From Saprospiraceae bacterium (GTDB taxonomy: Bacteria; Bacteroidota; Bacteroidia; Chitinophagales; Saprospiraceae), in contig JANQSS010000137.1 in NCBI GenBank assembly GCA_028279185.1, forward strand, positions 1-64,000: DNA of 64,000 nucleotides, read 5' to 3'. Positions 8,988 through 17,920 of the stretch are shown here, piece after piece. The notes beneath the pieces were generated by a model, which was not told the DNA's origin, did not search any database, and was given only the letters and a program-made list of their open reading frames with translations. How positions within the stretch are numbered: position 1 is the stretch's first letter; the number at the start of each line of letters is the position of its first letter. A program made the position numbers and the translations under genes.

Positions 8988-10202
8988 ATGAAAGCTTTTA
9001 ATCTATTATTGACTGCACTATTAATTTCTATTTATAGTGCAACACTATGTGCTCAATTAGTTGATTCTGAAGGTCCAGGCAAATTCTTCGGGTCTGTTAA
9101 TATTGACCATCCACAACCTAATTTAATTTTGTCTTCTGATTCGACTAATACATCCTCGATCTTATATTTCAATCGACAAGCTGGCGGTGGATTGAACTTT
9201 GCACGTGCACAGTTCGCGTACTTACTGTCAGATGATGTCTTTTCATTTTCTAATGTGTTTACACCGGCGACCTTCAATGACGGAATTTTTACGGTCGATG
9301 TTCAGCCAGGAAACGGCGTCCAGGATGGTGGTGGAATTATTTCTATTGGAAATTACAATGCACCGCATTTAACAATGGATGAATTTAATATTCAGGCGCG
9401 AGGTGTTGGTGGATCAACAGTCGAAGACTTATACATAAACCAATACGGTGGTGATATTTTATTCGCGAGTCAAACAGCATCCACTGGCAAAGTAGGAATT
9501 GGGGAGACAGCGCCGTATGAAAAATTGACCGTCGATGGTAAAATAGCAGTCGTCGAGAATGGCAACAATGGGCACATGGTCATTGCTAATAGTGAAGATT
9601 ATGACCACTTTAGCGATCCTTTCATCGATTTTGGAGGAGGAGACCAGCCCTTTATCGTTGCTAGCGAAGAAGGTAGTAATGAGCAAGCTGGTATATATGG
9701 CGACGGAAATGCCCTTACACTTTGGTCTCCGGGAGATGGCAATTATTCGCTTCCTGCATTTTTGTACATCTTGGATGAAGACCTTTGGTCGGACGCTGAC
9801 GGCAATCCCTATAACAACGGAGCCGTGCAAATCTATCTGGATCCCGCAGGTACCTGGCAGGCAAGCGACATGAACCGAAAAGAAAACATTACAGAATTTG
9901 GCAATGCGCTCGATAAAATCAAAGATTTGAAGGCATACACCTATGCGTTCAAGCAAACGGCAGAAGAAGTTGCAAAAAATGCGCCTAAAACATCAGCCAT
10001 TGGCGTCATGGCTCAGGAACTGCATCAAGTTATTCCCGAAGCTGTCAGTGTATCTGACGAGGGAGAATACTTTGTAAACCACTCCATGCTCACGCCGGTA
10101 TTGATTCAAGCCATCAATGAACAACAAACTATCATTGACAACCAAGTAACTATTATTCACCAAATGGAGAGCCGGATATCTGCATTGGAAAACAGAGAAT
10201 AA
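8988..10202 (+). CDS. Secreted tail-fibre-like protein with S74 chaperone domain
   Basis: 404 residues. A signal peptide (about 1-22, ending TLCAQ) is followed by a Gly/Asp-rich beta region with the motif GKVGIGETAPYEKLTVDGK (about 167-185), as in bacteriophage tail-fibre and trimeric beta-helix proteins. The C-terminus is a peptidase S74 (intramolecular chaperone) domain: SDMNRKENI with the Ser 293/Lys 298 spacing of the self-cleaving endosialidase dyad, then IGVMAQELHQVIPEAV and a C-terminal coiled coil. It probably forms a surface-exposed trimer that may release its chaperone domain after folding. Its last 190 or so residues closely resemble those of the next gene, while the N-terminal part differs. 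It follows the LytTR gene by 23 nt. Confidence 0.85.
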   Translation: MKAFNLLLTALLISIYSATLCAQLVDSEGPGKFFGSVNIDHPQPNLILSSDSTNTSSILYFNRQAGGGLNFARAQFAYLLSDDVFSFSNVFTPATFNDGIFTVDVQPGNGVQDGGGIISIGNYNAPHLTMDEFNIQARGVGGSTVEDLYINQYGGDILFASQTASTGKVGIGETAPYEKLTVDGKIAVVENGNNGHMVIANSEDYDHFSDPFIDFGGGDQPFIVASEEGSNEQAGIYGDGNALTLWSPGDGNYSLPAFLYILDEDLWSDADGNPYNNGAVQIYLDPAGTWQASDMNRKENITEFGNALDKIKDLKAYTYAFKQTAEEVAKNAPKTSAIGVMAQELHQVIPEAVSVSDEGEYFVNHSMLTPVLIQAINEQQTIIDNQVTIIHQMESRISALENRE

Positions 10203-10254
10203 TTAATGCTCAGAACACGCAATTGAGACACCTGTTTCACAAAAAAATACAGCC

Positions 10255-11757
10255 ATGAAATTTTTTGTTTATATAGCACTGGCTTTTTTTATGGTCAGTA
10301 TATTCAACCTACAGGCTCAAAACCTGGAAGTAGAAGGCAATGCCCGCATTCATGCATTGAATGGAACACATACGCGAATGGTCACGGTTGACTCGGCCGG
10401 CATTTTGGGTGCAGAACCCATACCTGCAGGTGGGAGTTCTCAGTGGACAAATTCCGGATCGAATATTTACTTCAATACCGGAAATGTTGGAATCGGTGTT
10501 TCTAATCCACAAGAAAAACTGCATTTGGACGGAGATATGTGGATAAATAATTCCGGAAGTATTGAGTGGAAGGATGACACGACGACAAGAGCCGAAGTTA
10601 ATTTCGAAAACAACGAATTGTCGTTGGAGAGTAATGGTGACAGGTTGGCTTTAAAACCTTCCATTGGACACTTGGATTATGAAAGCCCATCAGATCCTTT
10701 ATTTAGCATAAATGATGTGGACGGAGGAGACAGTTATCTTTCATTTAGTTCGCTTGATACAACACGCGTTCTTGCCTACACCAGAGCACAGGATCAAGAT
10801 TTCGTCATTAATAATGCATTTATGGAAGATAGTTTACCGCGTTACTTTGATCTAGTTATAAAAAATGATGGAAAGGTAGGAATAGGTACAGAACTGCCAG
10901 CTGGAGCACTTCACGTTGAAAACAACACCTTGAATGGAGCCGATATGTGGTTGTCAAGCTTTTTTGGAGATGCTAAAATGGTCTTAGCCACTGGTATTGA
11001 TAACGCGTATAATTTGGGCATAATAAATACAAGTGCTTCTCAAGAACACTTTCAGATCTCAAGAGGAATCGCCCCATACATTGACGAGGTCGAACTCTTG
11101 CGGCTCGACAAAGAAGGAAGACTTAGCCTCACACCGAATAATAGTAGTCGCAGCATGACCATAATGAATCAGAGTAAATACTATCACAATCAAGCGGATT
11201 CACTCGAGATGGGATTAGGCTCTGGGTCGTTCCTGATGGCATCAGAAGAATATCAAATCGAGACTGGCGGAATCTATGGTGATGGAGATGCACTCACCCT
11301 ATGGTCTCCTGGTGACGGGCACAATGGGACCCAAGCGCTGGTTTACTTCCTGGATGAAGACAATTGGTCAGATGGTGACGATGACCCATATAATAACGGC
11401 GCAATTCAAATATACTTGGATGCCTCTGGCACCTGGCAAGCAAGCGATATGAATCGGAAGGAAAATATAGCGGAATTCAACGGTGCGCTTGATAAAATCA
11501 AAACACTCAAGACGTATACCTATGCATTCAAACAGACTGCCGAGGAAGTTGCAAAACATACGCCAAAAATGTCGGCTATTGGTGTCATGGCTCAGGAATT
11601 ACATCAAGTACTTCCCGAAGCAGTTAATATTTCCGATGATGGAGAATTTTTTGTAAATCATTCCATGTTAACACCAGTACTCATCCAGGCAATTAATGAG
11701 CAACAAACAATAATTAATAGTTTGGAAGCTCGCTTATTGGCATTGGAAAATAAATAG
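10255..11757 (+). CDS. Secreted tail-fibre-like protein with S74 chaperone domain, paralog
   Basis: 500 residues, 52 nt after the 404-residue paralog and probably in the same transcript. A signal peptide (about 1-21, FNLQAQ) is followed by two GNVGIG/GKVGIGTELPAGALHV-type beta-helix segments, then a C-terminal region nearly the same as in its neighbour: GIYGDG-ALTLWSPGDG, YNNGAIQIYLDASGTWQ, and the S74 domain with Ser 397/Lys 402 in SDMNRKENI and IGVMAQELHQVLPEAV. The conserved C-terminus with a divergent N-terminus suggests exchange of surface-exposed heads on a common trimerising base. Ligand unknown. Confidence 0.85.
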   Translation: MKFFVYIALAFFMVSIFNLQAQNLEVEGNARIHALNGTHTRMVTVDSAGILGAEPIPAGGSSQWTNSGSNIYFNTGNVGIGVSNPQEKLHLDGDMWINNSGSIEWKDDTTTRAEVNFENNELSLESNGDRLALKPSIGHLDYESPSDPLFSINDVDGGDSYLSFSSLDTTRVLAYTRAQDQDFVINNAFMEDSLPRYFDLVIKNDGKVGIGTELPAGALHVENNTLNGADMWLSSFFGDAKMVLATGIDNAYNLGIINTSASQEHFQISRGIAPYIDEVELLRLDKEGRLSLTPNNSSRSMTIMNQSKYYHNQADSLEMGLGSGSFLMASEEYQIETGGIYGDGDALTLWSPGDGHNGTQALVYFLDEDNWSDGDDDPYNNGAIQIYLDASGTWQASDMNRKENIAEFNGALDKIKTLKTYTYAFKQTAEEVAKHTPKMSAIGVMAQELHQVLPEAVNISDDGEFFVNHSMLTPVLIQAINEQQTIINSLEARLLALENK

Positions 11758-11875
11758 CGTTTTCGCATTTCAATAATTAATAAGAACGATTTGCTGATCG
11801 CACAAATTGCTGACATCTGCGAGTGGGTATTCGAATGCCTGCTCGAGATGTAGCAATTTTTTAAAAAACAAAGCA

Positions 11876-12192
11876 ATGAAAAATTTTATCTATTTAATAT
11901 TATTTACAATTTTATCAATTGCAACCAATGCCCAGGTCCAGTGCACACAGGATTTATTGCACAAGAAGTGCATGAGGCTGCTAAGGATATAAATTATGAT
12001 TTTCACGGCGTATACGCACCAATAAATGCTACCGACAATTATGGATTACGTTATAGTGAATTTACGGTTCCGCTCGTAAAGGCTGTACAGGAGTTGTCCG
12101 ATGAAAATGCCAAGCTCAAATCAGAAATAATAAAGTTAAATGAGCGTTGTCAAAAATTTGCTGAGAAGATAGAACGTCTATTGGCAGAGTAA
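11876..12192 (+). pseudogene. Broken third S74 surface-protein gene (internal deletion and frameshift)
   Basis: A normal secretion signal starts at 11876 (MKNFIYLILFTILSIATNAQ), but this frame soon ends at 11992. In a different frame, from about 11941, the sequence reads HTGFIAQEVHEAAKD and continues to a proper C-terminus with a coiled coil, ending at 12192. HTGFIAQEV is the core of the S74 chaperone domain in related proteins. The whole central region including the catalytic SD....K motif is missing, and the two remaining pieces are out of frame. This is the remnant of a third member of the array. It follows the 500-residue gene by about 120 nt. Confidence 0.75.
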
Positions 12193-12323
12193 TTCTTCTT
12201 ATAAAAAAGCCAGATCGTTTTTATAGAATAGCAGGCTTTCATGTCGAAAAATTCTTTTGTGGAGGTGGTTGTCATGGCTTTCCGCTAACTTAAGGACTTG
12301 ACGTGAAAAGCCTGTTTTATTTA

Positions 12324-15113
12324 TTAAGATGTCATAGCAGAGCTTGGTGGACTTCCGAATCGCTCGGTGTATTTTCTACTGAAGTAAGATTTATTGGTTA
12401 AGCCAACAGCATGCCCAACTTCTTTTACAGAATAATATTGACCGGAAATTAAATATTTACGAGCCTGTTGTAATCGAATCTCTAAGATAAATTGAACTGT
12501 TGTTAAGCCCGTTTCTTTTTTTAAAATTCGATTCAGCTGGCGGGGACTATAATGTGTAGCCGCAGCCAGATCATCCACACTTAAATCATGTCGACCCTGA
12601 TTTTCTTTTACAAAAGTTGTAGCCCGCTGAACGATACTATCCTCAGAGAGAGGTGGTCCAAGGTGATCTTCAGCATTTTTTCCTTTTTCATGTTGTCGGA
12701 CTCGCTTTTGTCTCAATAAATTATTTACCCGTGCTATTAATTCTTCCGCCACGAATGGCTTCGTGATGTAGTCATCAACACCCAATGACAACCCCATTAA
12801 TTTATCCTCGTCCAGTGCTTTTGCTGATAAAAAAATAAAAGGTGTTTTTCTATGTTCTGTAAGTGTATTTACTCGTTTTTTAAATGTAAAACCATCCATA
12901 CCTGGCATCATAATGTCTGATATGATAAGATCAAAAGCATCGGTATTAAGTTTATTTATTGCCACCGGTGCCCGAAGTGCGTGCTCCACCTTATACCGGC
13001 TTTTTAATATATGCTGAAGGTAAGTCGCCATTTCCGGATTATCCTCGACTAACAAGATACGGCTCTGATCAAACGAAATATAATCTGGTTGCTGATCCAA
13101 TTCATCTAAATTAGGTGATGAAGTTTCCACGTCGGACAAAGATGATTGAAAGGCGGGAATGGAAAATGTAAACGAACTTCCTTTTGATGAAGTTGAAACA
13201 TCAATCTTTCCATCACATACGTCCACTAATTCCTTAACAATCGAAAGCCCTAGTCCGGAACCATCCACTTCAGTTTGTGCAGAACGAAAATATTTGTCGA
13301 ATACAAAAGATAAATCTTCAGACGGTATTCCTGGGCCTTGATCGACTATTTTCGTTATAAGAGTATTATCGGAATAGTTGATGTGTACATGCACAGACGA
13401 ATTATCAGGACTGAATTTAATGGCGTTTTTCAATAAATTATTAAATATTTTTTCATACTTGTCATAGTCAAGCGAGAGTAATGTATCTTCAGGAATATCT
13501 GTTAAATTTTTTATTTCTATTTGTCTCTCTCTCGCGTAAGAATCAAATGCCGCTGGAAGTTTTGATAATTCAATGAAAGCCTCTCGTGTCGTTCGCCTCA
13601 ATGGCACTGCATTGTTTTCCAGACGGGCTAGTTCGAGCATATCTTCGCTCAGACGAGCTAGTTTTTGACAATTGTTGTGGGCAATATCTAATAGGAATTT
13701 ATTTGATGACCCTTTGACACTTGTGCTCAAATCACGCAACGGCCCGGATATAAGTGTCAAAGGCGTACGAATATCATGGGATATATTTTCAAACCACCTT
13801 GACTTCAAGGCATCTATTTCTTTTAAGTTGGCTTGTTTCATGCGCTCTAATTCCAACTGGTATTCGACACGCATTTTCTTCCGTCTCATGAAATAAAAGT
13901 ATATAAGTCCAGATAACAGCATTAGCGAGATGGCAAGGGAAGAATATAGTATGAGTTGCTTTCGTTTATTGGTCTCTTTTTCAAGTTGAAAGTGCTGACT
14001 AATAATTTGCCTTTCTTTTTCAGCAGTTTCATATTTCGTATTTAATTCTAATAATTGGTCTTCAATATTTTTGTCATAATATTTTTTGGAAAGGCTATAA
14101 GCGGCACTCAAACTATCATAGGCGGCAGCGTAGTTGTTTAAATTAGCTTCTGTGCTTGCCAGGTAACGCAACGCATTAAAATATTGATAAGATTCGCGGT
14201 TGCCCGAAGTATAATCAAGGAGTCGATTTAAATATAGCGAAGCCGAATCGAACTGATTTAAATCATGAAAGGCAATTCCGAGGTCGTAATATACTTTCGA
14301 TGTTTGATATGGCTGATTTATTTTTATCGATACGTCTAATGATTTTCGATATAGGGCAATTCCTTCTTCGGGGTTTTCTTCATGTGCCAATTCTATATAC
14401 GCTAACATGGAATAGGCCTGCGAAAGCCCGATGGTAAAATCATACTTTTCGGCTATAGTTATCGCCCTACTGAGATATAACTTCTGCATGGCAACACTAT
14501 CATGCAAAATCGATAGGTTAACACTTATTTGCATGGCATATTGCATCATGCTGTCTCGTTCGGCATAAGAAAGAGCCTTGCTTAAATATTCAATGGCACC
14601 CATAACATCGTGCTGTCCTATTACTAGCCGACCAAGATCTGTATACGACCGTACAATAATATCGGCATCGCCGTAGCGTTGGGCAATGCCATTTGCAAAA
14701 ACGAGTAGGTGAAACGACTCATCATTTTCATTGGCACTCAGTTTTATTTGACCCAGGCGAAGGGCATGTTCAGCGATGACGATGGAGTCGCTTTGTTCAG
14801 CCGCGATGTCCATTGCAGCTTGAGCGTGTAAGTCGGCGCTGTCAAACTGTACTTTTTGAACAAACAGGGTTACCAGATAGTCATGTGCCCTCATACGCAT
14901 GTTTGGCTCAGCGGCTTGATCGGCCATATGTAGCGCCTTATTTGCTATACGAATGGCTGTATCATATGACGTGTCTTGGGCCGCCTTTGCACTTTCCATC
15001 AGCAAGATAAATTCCTCTTCTGACCCGGAATTTGTTTGACAAAAACAGACATGCGCTGACAGCATAAAAGCAATTGCGCCAAACAGATTTACAAGATGTC
15101 GAATCTCAAACAT
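12324..15113 (-). CDS. Hybrid two-component sensor (TPR-kinase-receiver-AraC), copy B
   Basis: About 929 residues from ATG 15113, which puts a signal peptide (MFEIRHLVNLFGAIAFMLSAHVCFCQ) at the start; the longest frame begins at 15185. Numbered from that longer start: TPR-like repeats (about 60-390), a membrane segment (411-432), HisKA with His 470 in ENISHDIRTP, HATPase (NLLKNAI, DQGPGIP, GSGLGL), a receiver with Asp 757 in DIMMPGMDG and the YITKPF Lys, and an AraC domain (about 850-953). Catalytic residues are intact. From the membrane segment onward it is strongly similar to copy A; the sensory TPR part is much more divergent, which suggests different inputs. It is divergent from the LytTR gene at 15314. 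Confidence 0.93.
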   Translation of the reverse strand: MFEIRHLVNLFGAIAFMLSAHVCFCQTNSGSEEEFILLMESAKAAQDTSYDTAIRIANKALHMADQAAEPNMRMRAHDYLVTLFVQKVQFDSADLHAQAAMDIAAEQSDSIVIAEHALRLGQIKLSANENDESFHLLVFANGIAQRYGDADIIVRSYTDLGRLVIGQHDVMGAIEYLSKALSYAERDSMMQYAMQISVNLSILHDSVAMQKLYLSRAITIAEKYDFTIGLSQAYSMLAYIELAHEENPEEGIALYRKSLDVSIKINQPYQTSKVYYDLGIAFHDLNQFDSASLYLNRLLDYTSGNRESYQYFNALRYLASTEANLNNYAAAYDSLSAAYSLSKKYYDKNIEDQLLELNTKYETAEKERQIISQHFQLEKETNKRKQLILYSSLAISLMLLSGLIYFYFMRRKKMRVEYQLELERMKQANLKEIDALKSRWFENISHDIRTPLTLISGPLRDLSTSVKGSSNKFLLDIAHNNCQKLARLSEDMLELARLENNAVPLRRTTREAFIELSKLPAAFDSYARERQIEIKNLTDIPEDTLLSLDYDKYEKIFNNLLKNAIKFSPDNSSVHVHINYSDNTLITKIVDQGPGIPSEDLSFVFDKYFRSAQTEVDGSGLGLSIVKELVDVCDGKIDVSTSSKGSSFTFSIPAFQSSLSDVETSSPNLDELDQQPDYISFDQSRILLVEDNPEMATYLQHILKSRYKVEHALRAPVAINKLNTDAFDLIISDIMMPGMDGFTFKKRVNTLTEHRKTPFIFLSAKALDEDKLMGLSLGVDDYITKPFVAEELIARVNNLLRQKRVRQHEKGKNAEDHLGPPLSEDSIVQRATTFVKENQGRHDLSVDDLAAATHYSPRQLNRILKKETGLTTVQFILEIRLQQARKYLISGQYYSVKEVGHAVGLTNKSYFSRKYTERFGSPPSSAMTS

Positions 15114-15313
15114 GATTTTATTGGGTTCAACATTAAAAATACGTGACATTATCGAAAGCGAACAACTTACATAATGCACTAACAATCATGTGTTTATAAA
15201 TAAGTGTCCGAAATGTGCACCAAGCCGTCGGATTTGTACAACGTCAAATTTTGCACTTGCCCTTCATGTAGGCCGATCATTGCACCAATGTGAATCAGCA
15301 AAAGCATTTTATG

Positions 15314-15742
15314 ATGAAAAAGGTACAATCCATACAACAACACATTCCGCTTCCGATATCGGAAAGGCACCTTCAAGTTGTCAGCCGAACAATGCCTACA
15401 GAGCAACCAATAAAGCGGCACAGCATATTAGCTGTTCCGGTAGCAAATGGTCTGAAATTCATCACGCTTGCTGACATTTTATATGTACAAGCGGATGGCA
15501 ATTACTCCGAGATTGTAACACAAAACAATGAGCGGTTTCTTGTAGCTAAACCTTTGAAAAGCGCGGAAATGCGCCTTCAACAAGATGGCTTTTTGCGTGT
15601 CCACCAGTCCTACCTGGTCAATGTAGTGCACATACGTCAGTTTGGTAGTCAAATCGAGCTTTCAAGTAACGAAATATTACCGGTGTCTCGCCGACGCTCT
15701 CGTCAAATTTCACAACTTATTCGATCTCAATATTCTATTTAA
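15314..15742 (+). CDS. LytTR-domain DNA-binding regulator, copy B
   Basis: 142 residues from ATG 15314. This start is preferred over GTG 15290 because the protein then aligns end to end with copy A: both begin MK(K/Q)V, with 23 residues up to HLQVV/HIQLRVV. It has no receiver domain. The LytTR domain (about 44-140) shows ILYVQADGNYSEIV, FLRVHQSYLVN and PVSRRRSRQ, and both copies end in YSI. It is followed at 22 nt by a secreted S74-type gene, exactly as in copy A, so the gene pair behaves as one transcription unit probably feeding on the adjacent hybrid sensor. Confidence 0.88.
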   Translation: MKKVQSIQQHIPLPISERHLQVVSRTMPTEQPIKRHSILAVPVANGLKFITLADILYVQADGNYSEIVTQNNERFLVAKPLKSAEMRLQQDGFLRVHQSYLVNVVHIRQFGSQIELSSNEILPVSRRRSRQISQLIRSQYSI

Positions 15743-15764
15743 TCAATTTTTAATATTACTAATT

Positions 15765-16802
15765 ATGAAAACGATCAATTTATTTTTACTCACACTAATC
15801 ATTTGTTTTTTGTCAACAATGGAGGCAATTGTGTATGCTCAGCCAGGTGCCGATATCGAGGGAGATATCTATTTACGAAATACTCGTCCAAGAATTGAAT
15901 TTTACGATGAATCAGCCTCCAATAGATTGGAAGGTTGGCTGGAAGAATTTCAAAATGGTATGTGGCTCTCTTCATTCTATGGTGACGTTGTCTTTGCAGC
16001 AGATACAACGGGATTTGAAGAAGAACGACTTCGAATAAAAGGAAACAGTGGAAATGTTGGCATCGGAATTTTTGATCCGATATCAAAACTCCATGTTGAT
16101 GGTACCGTAAGAACTAAAGATGGAAGTGTGATAATACACGATGGAGCTTTGACGATTGTCGACGCCAATGAAGTGGCTCATTTTTCAAATGTAGGTGGAG
16201 ACTTGCATATAACTACGCCAGGTGCCGTATCGCCCTATCAACTGTACATATCTGATGACATGGGATATATCGGAATAAATAATAACACACCTTTGAAGTC
16301 CTTGCATGTAAAACAACTCAGTAATACAGACGGTGTTCTGCTGGAGAATCACGCTAGTGGTAATTATTGGAATCTCTATGTTGATGGTGTAGATGATTTT
16401 AATTTTGGTTACAATGATGTATTGCGGGCATATATCGAAGATGGCGCGGGCTCCTTCGTCATTACTTCAGATGGTCGACTAAAAAATTCCATCGAATCTA
16501 TTCCAACAGTATTGGACAAAATCATGCAATTGCAGCCTAAGCAGTATTTCTATAATGTAGATGAAACGGCTGACAGAAAATCATGGGGATTTATCGCACA
16601 AGAAGTGGAGCGTGTATTTCCTGAATTAGTACTCGAAAAAGATGGATACAAAGGATTAATCTACGACGACTTTGCTATTATGAGTATTAAAGCAATTCAA
16701 GAACAGCAAAGAGTAATTCAAGAACAGCAAGACGTAATTGATGATCAAGCTAATCGATTGACTACTTTGGAAAAACAAGTCCAATTGCTTTTATCAAAAT
16801 GA
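15765..16802 (+). CDS. Secreted tail-fibre-like protein with S74 chaperone domain (copy B locus)
   Basis: 345 residues from ATG 15765; the open frame extends upstream into the LytTR gene, but only this start gives a signal peptide (about 1-26, ending IVYAQ). A beta-rich region contains GNVGIGIFDPISKLHVDG and DDMGYIGINNNTPLKSLHV, typical of tail-fibre stalks. The S74 domain has SDGRLKNSI with the Ser 235/Lys 240 spacing expected for autocleavage, then WGFIAQEVERVFPELV and a glutamine-rich coiled coil (EQQRVIQEQQDVIDDQ). It is more diverged from the copy A proteins than those are from each other. A hairpin terminator follows. Confidence 0.85.
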   Translation: MKTINLFLLTLIICFLSTMEAIVYAQPGADIEGDIYLRNTRPRIEFYDESASNRLEGWLEEFQNGMWLSSFYGDVVFAADTTGFEEERLRIKGNSGNVGIGIFDPISKLHVDGTVRTKDGSVIIHDGALTIVDANEVAHFSNVGGDLHITTPGAVSPYQLYISDDMGYIGINNNTPLKSLHVKQLSNTDGVLLENHASGNYWNLYVDGVDDFNFGYNDVLRAYIEDGAGSFVITSDGRLKNSIESIPTVLDKIMQLQPKQYFYNVDETADRKSWGFIAQEVERVFPELVLEKDGYKGLIYDDFAIMSIKAIQEQQRVIQEQQDVIDDQANRLTTLEKQVQLLLSK

Positions 16803-16831
16803 TGTAAATGTTCTTAGTAAATAGGCTTCAA

Positions 16832-16860
16832 GGCGATAGGATTTTCTTATCGCCTTTTTT
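16832..16860 (+). terminator. Intrinsic terminator after the copy B S74 gene
   Basis: GGCGATA and TATCGCC form a stem around a short AT-rich loop and are followed directly by a run of six T. It lies 30 nt after the stop of the S74 gene at 15765-16802 and ends that operon. Confidence 0.85.
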
Positions 16861-16943
16861 ATTAGTTGATTTTGTTTTAAGAAAGAGTTAAGTATACATG
16901 AAATCTAAAACAGCATAGCAGCATATTCAATATATTAAAAAAC

Positions 16944-16957
16944 CACATGATCATGTG
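16944..16957. promoter_or_regulatory. 14-bp perfect palindrome
   Basis: CACATGATCATGTG is a perfect palindrome about 60 nt upstream of the secreted-protein gene at 17018. It is long enough to be a dimeric repressor or activator site. Which regulator would bind is unknown; a chance palindrome cannot be excluded. Confidence 0.3.
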
Positions 16958-17017
16958 ATGCCTGATTCCAGCAAAAGTCAAGTGGTCCTCATAATTTTAT
17001 TCTAAAATAATACGATT

Positions 17018-17839
17018 ATGAAAAACTTAACTTCTCACACGTTCTACTGTTTATTCATTTTTTTCTTTCTTTTCGGATATCATCAAATGGCATCTGCACA
17101 GGACGGAAAAATAAGCCTGGAAACAACGACGGACTCTCCGGATGCCAAGTCAGTTTATGCCAATTCTATACCGCTTGCATATGGTACTGTGCGATCTGAT
17201 GGCTTCATCGATACAGAATACGGCGTGGCATCCGTCACCAAAACGAGTACAGGAATCTATGAAATTGAACTTCAAAATGGCTTTTTTGGACATGCAGTTG
17301 TTAACACCACAGTACGCTTTGGTGGTGTCGTAGGTTCGTCAATTACGAATACGTATGAATCTGATGCCGCTACAAAAACGGTTACCTGTTACTTTGCCAA
17401 CGTCACTACTGCGGCGGATCAGGCGTTTTCATTCGTCATTTATGGTACACCTTTGAATACGGATAACGATTGCCCGCCACTAAGTTCAAATACAGGTTTT
17501 GCTCAGGCACCAAACGATAATCTCCATTTCAACTTCACCAACGGCTCTGATTGCATGACAGCTATTCCGTTTGCTATTTTAGATCCGACCCCAAATGTTC
17601 AGGTTGTTGTAGGGAATTTTGTGAGCCCACCAGCGACTGATCCGGTTGAGGTTACCATCAACCATGATTTTGACAATGGTGTGATGAGCCAATCCATAAA
17701 TCTGACGAGCGCAGGGGCTACCCTTAATTTAGGAACATACGTTAGTGCTGCAAATCTTGTTCCATATAGTATTGATTTAATTTTGACCTATGATGGATCA
17801 CAATTCGTCACAGCTCAGGTTGTTGCTACACCCTTGTAA
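17018..17839 (+). CDS. Secreted hypothetical protein
   Basis: 273 residues with a signal peptide (about 1-27, ending ASAQD). The mature protein is rich in Thr, Val, Asn and Gly and predicted by eye to be all-beta. Two short stretches (YANSIPLAYGTVRSDGFID and SVTKTSTGIYEIEL) resemble those in collagen-like or tail-fibre-associated Bacteroidota proteins, but no domain is recognised with confidence. It lies just downstream of the duplicated S74 locus, separated from it by a terminator and a palindrome, so it has its own promoter. Its own terminator follows at 17890. Confidence 0.7.
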   Translation: MKNLTSHTFYCLFIFFFLFGYHQMASAQDGKISLETTTDSPDAKSVYANSIPLAYGTVRSDGFIDTEYGVASVTKTSTGIYEIELQNGFFGHAVVNTTVRFGGVVGSSITNTYESDAATKTVTCYFANVTTAADQAFSFVIYGTPLNTDNDCPPLSSNTGFAQAPNDNLHFNFTNGSDCMTAIPFAILDPTPNVQVVVGNFVSPPATDPVEVTINHDFDNGVMSQSINLTSAGATLNLGTYVSAANLVPYSIDLILTYDGSQFVTAQVVATPL

Positions 17840-17889
17840 AAACCTGTATTGAATAGGGAAAAGGCTGGTGAATTATTAATTAGGCTTAA

Positions 17890-17920
17890 GGGCGGTAAGA
17901 TTTCTTATCGCCCATTTTTT
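17890..17920 (+). terminator. Intrinsic terminator after the 273-residue secreted protein gene
   Basis: GGGCGGTAAG pairs with CTTATCGCCC (one G-T pair) around a short loop, followed by a T-rich tract. The stem resembles the one at 16832. It sits between two convergent genes; the reverse strand lacks a good T-run. Confidence 0.8.

Noticed and set aside
12229-12318. CAGGCTTT and AAAGCCTG as a terminator between the S74 remnant and hybrid sensor B
   Set aside because: The arms are about 70 nt apart, too far for a convincing intrinsic terminator.
15186-15311. Upstream start (GTG 15290) and extra small frames before the copy B LytTR gene
   Set aside because: End-to-end alignment with the copy A LytTR protein places the start at 15314; the frames opposite lack coding character.
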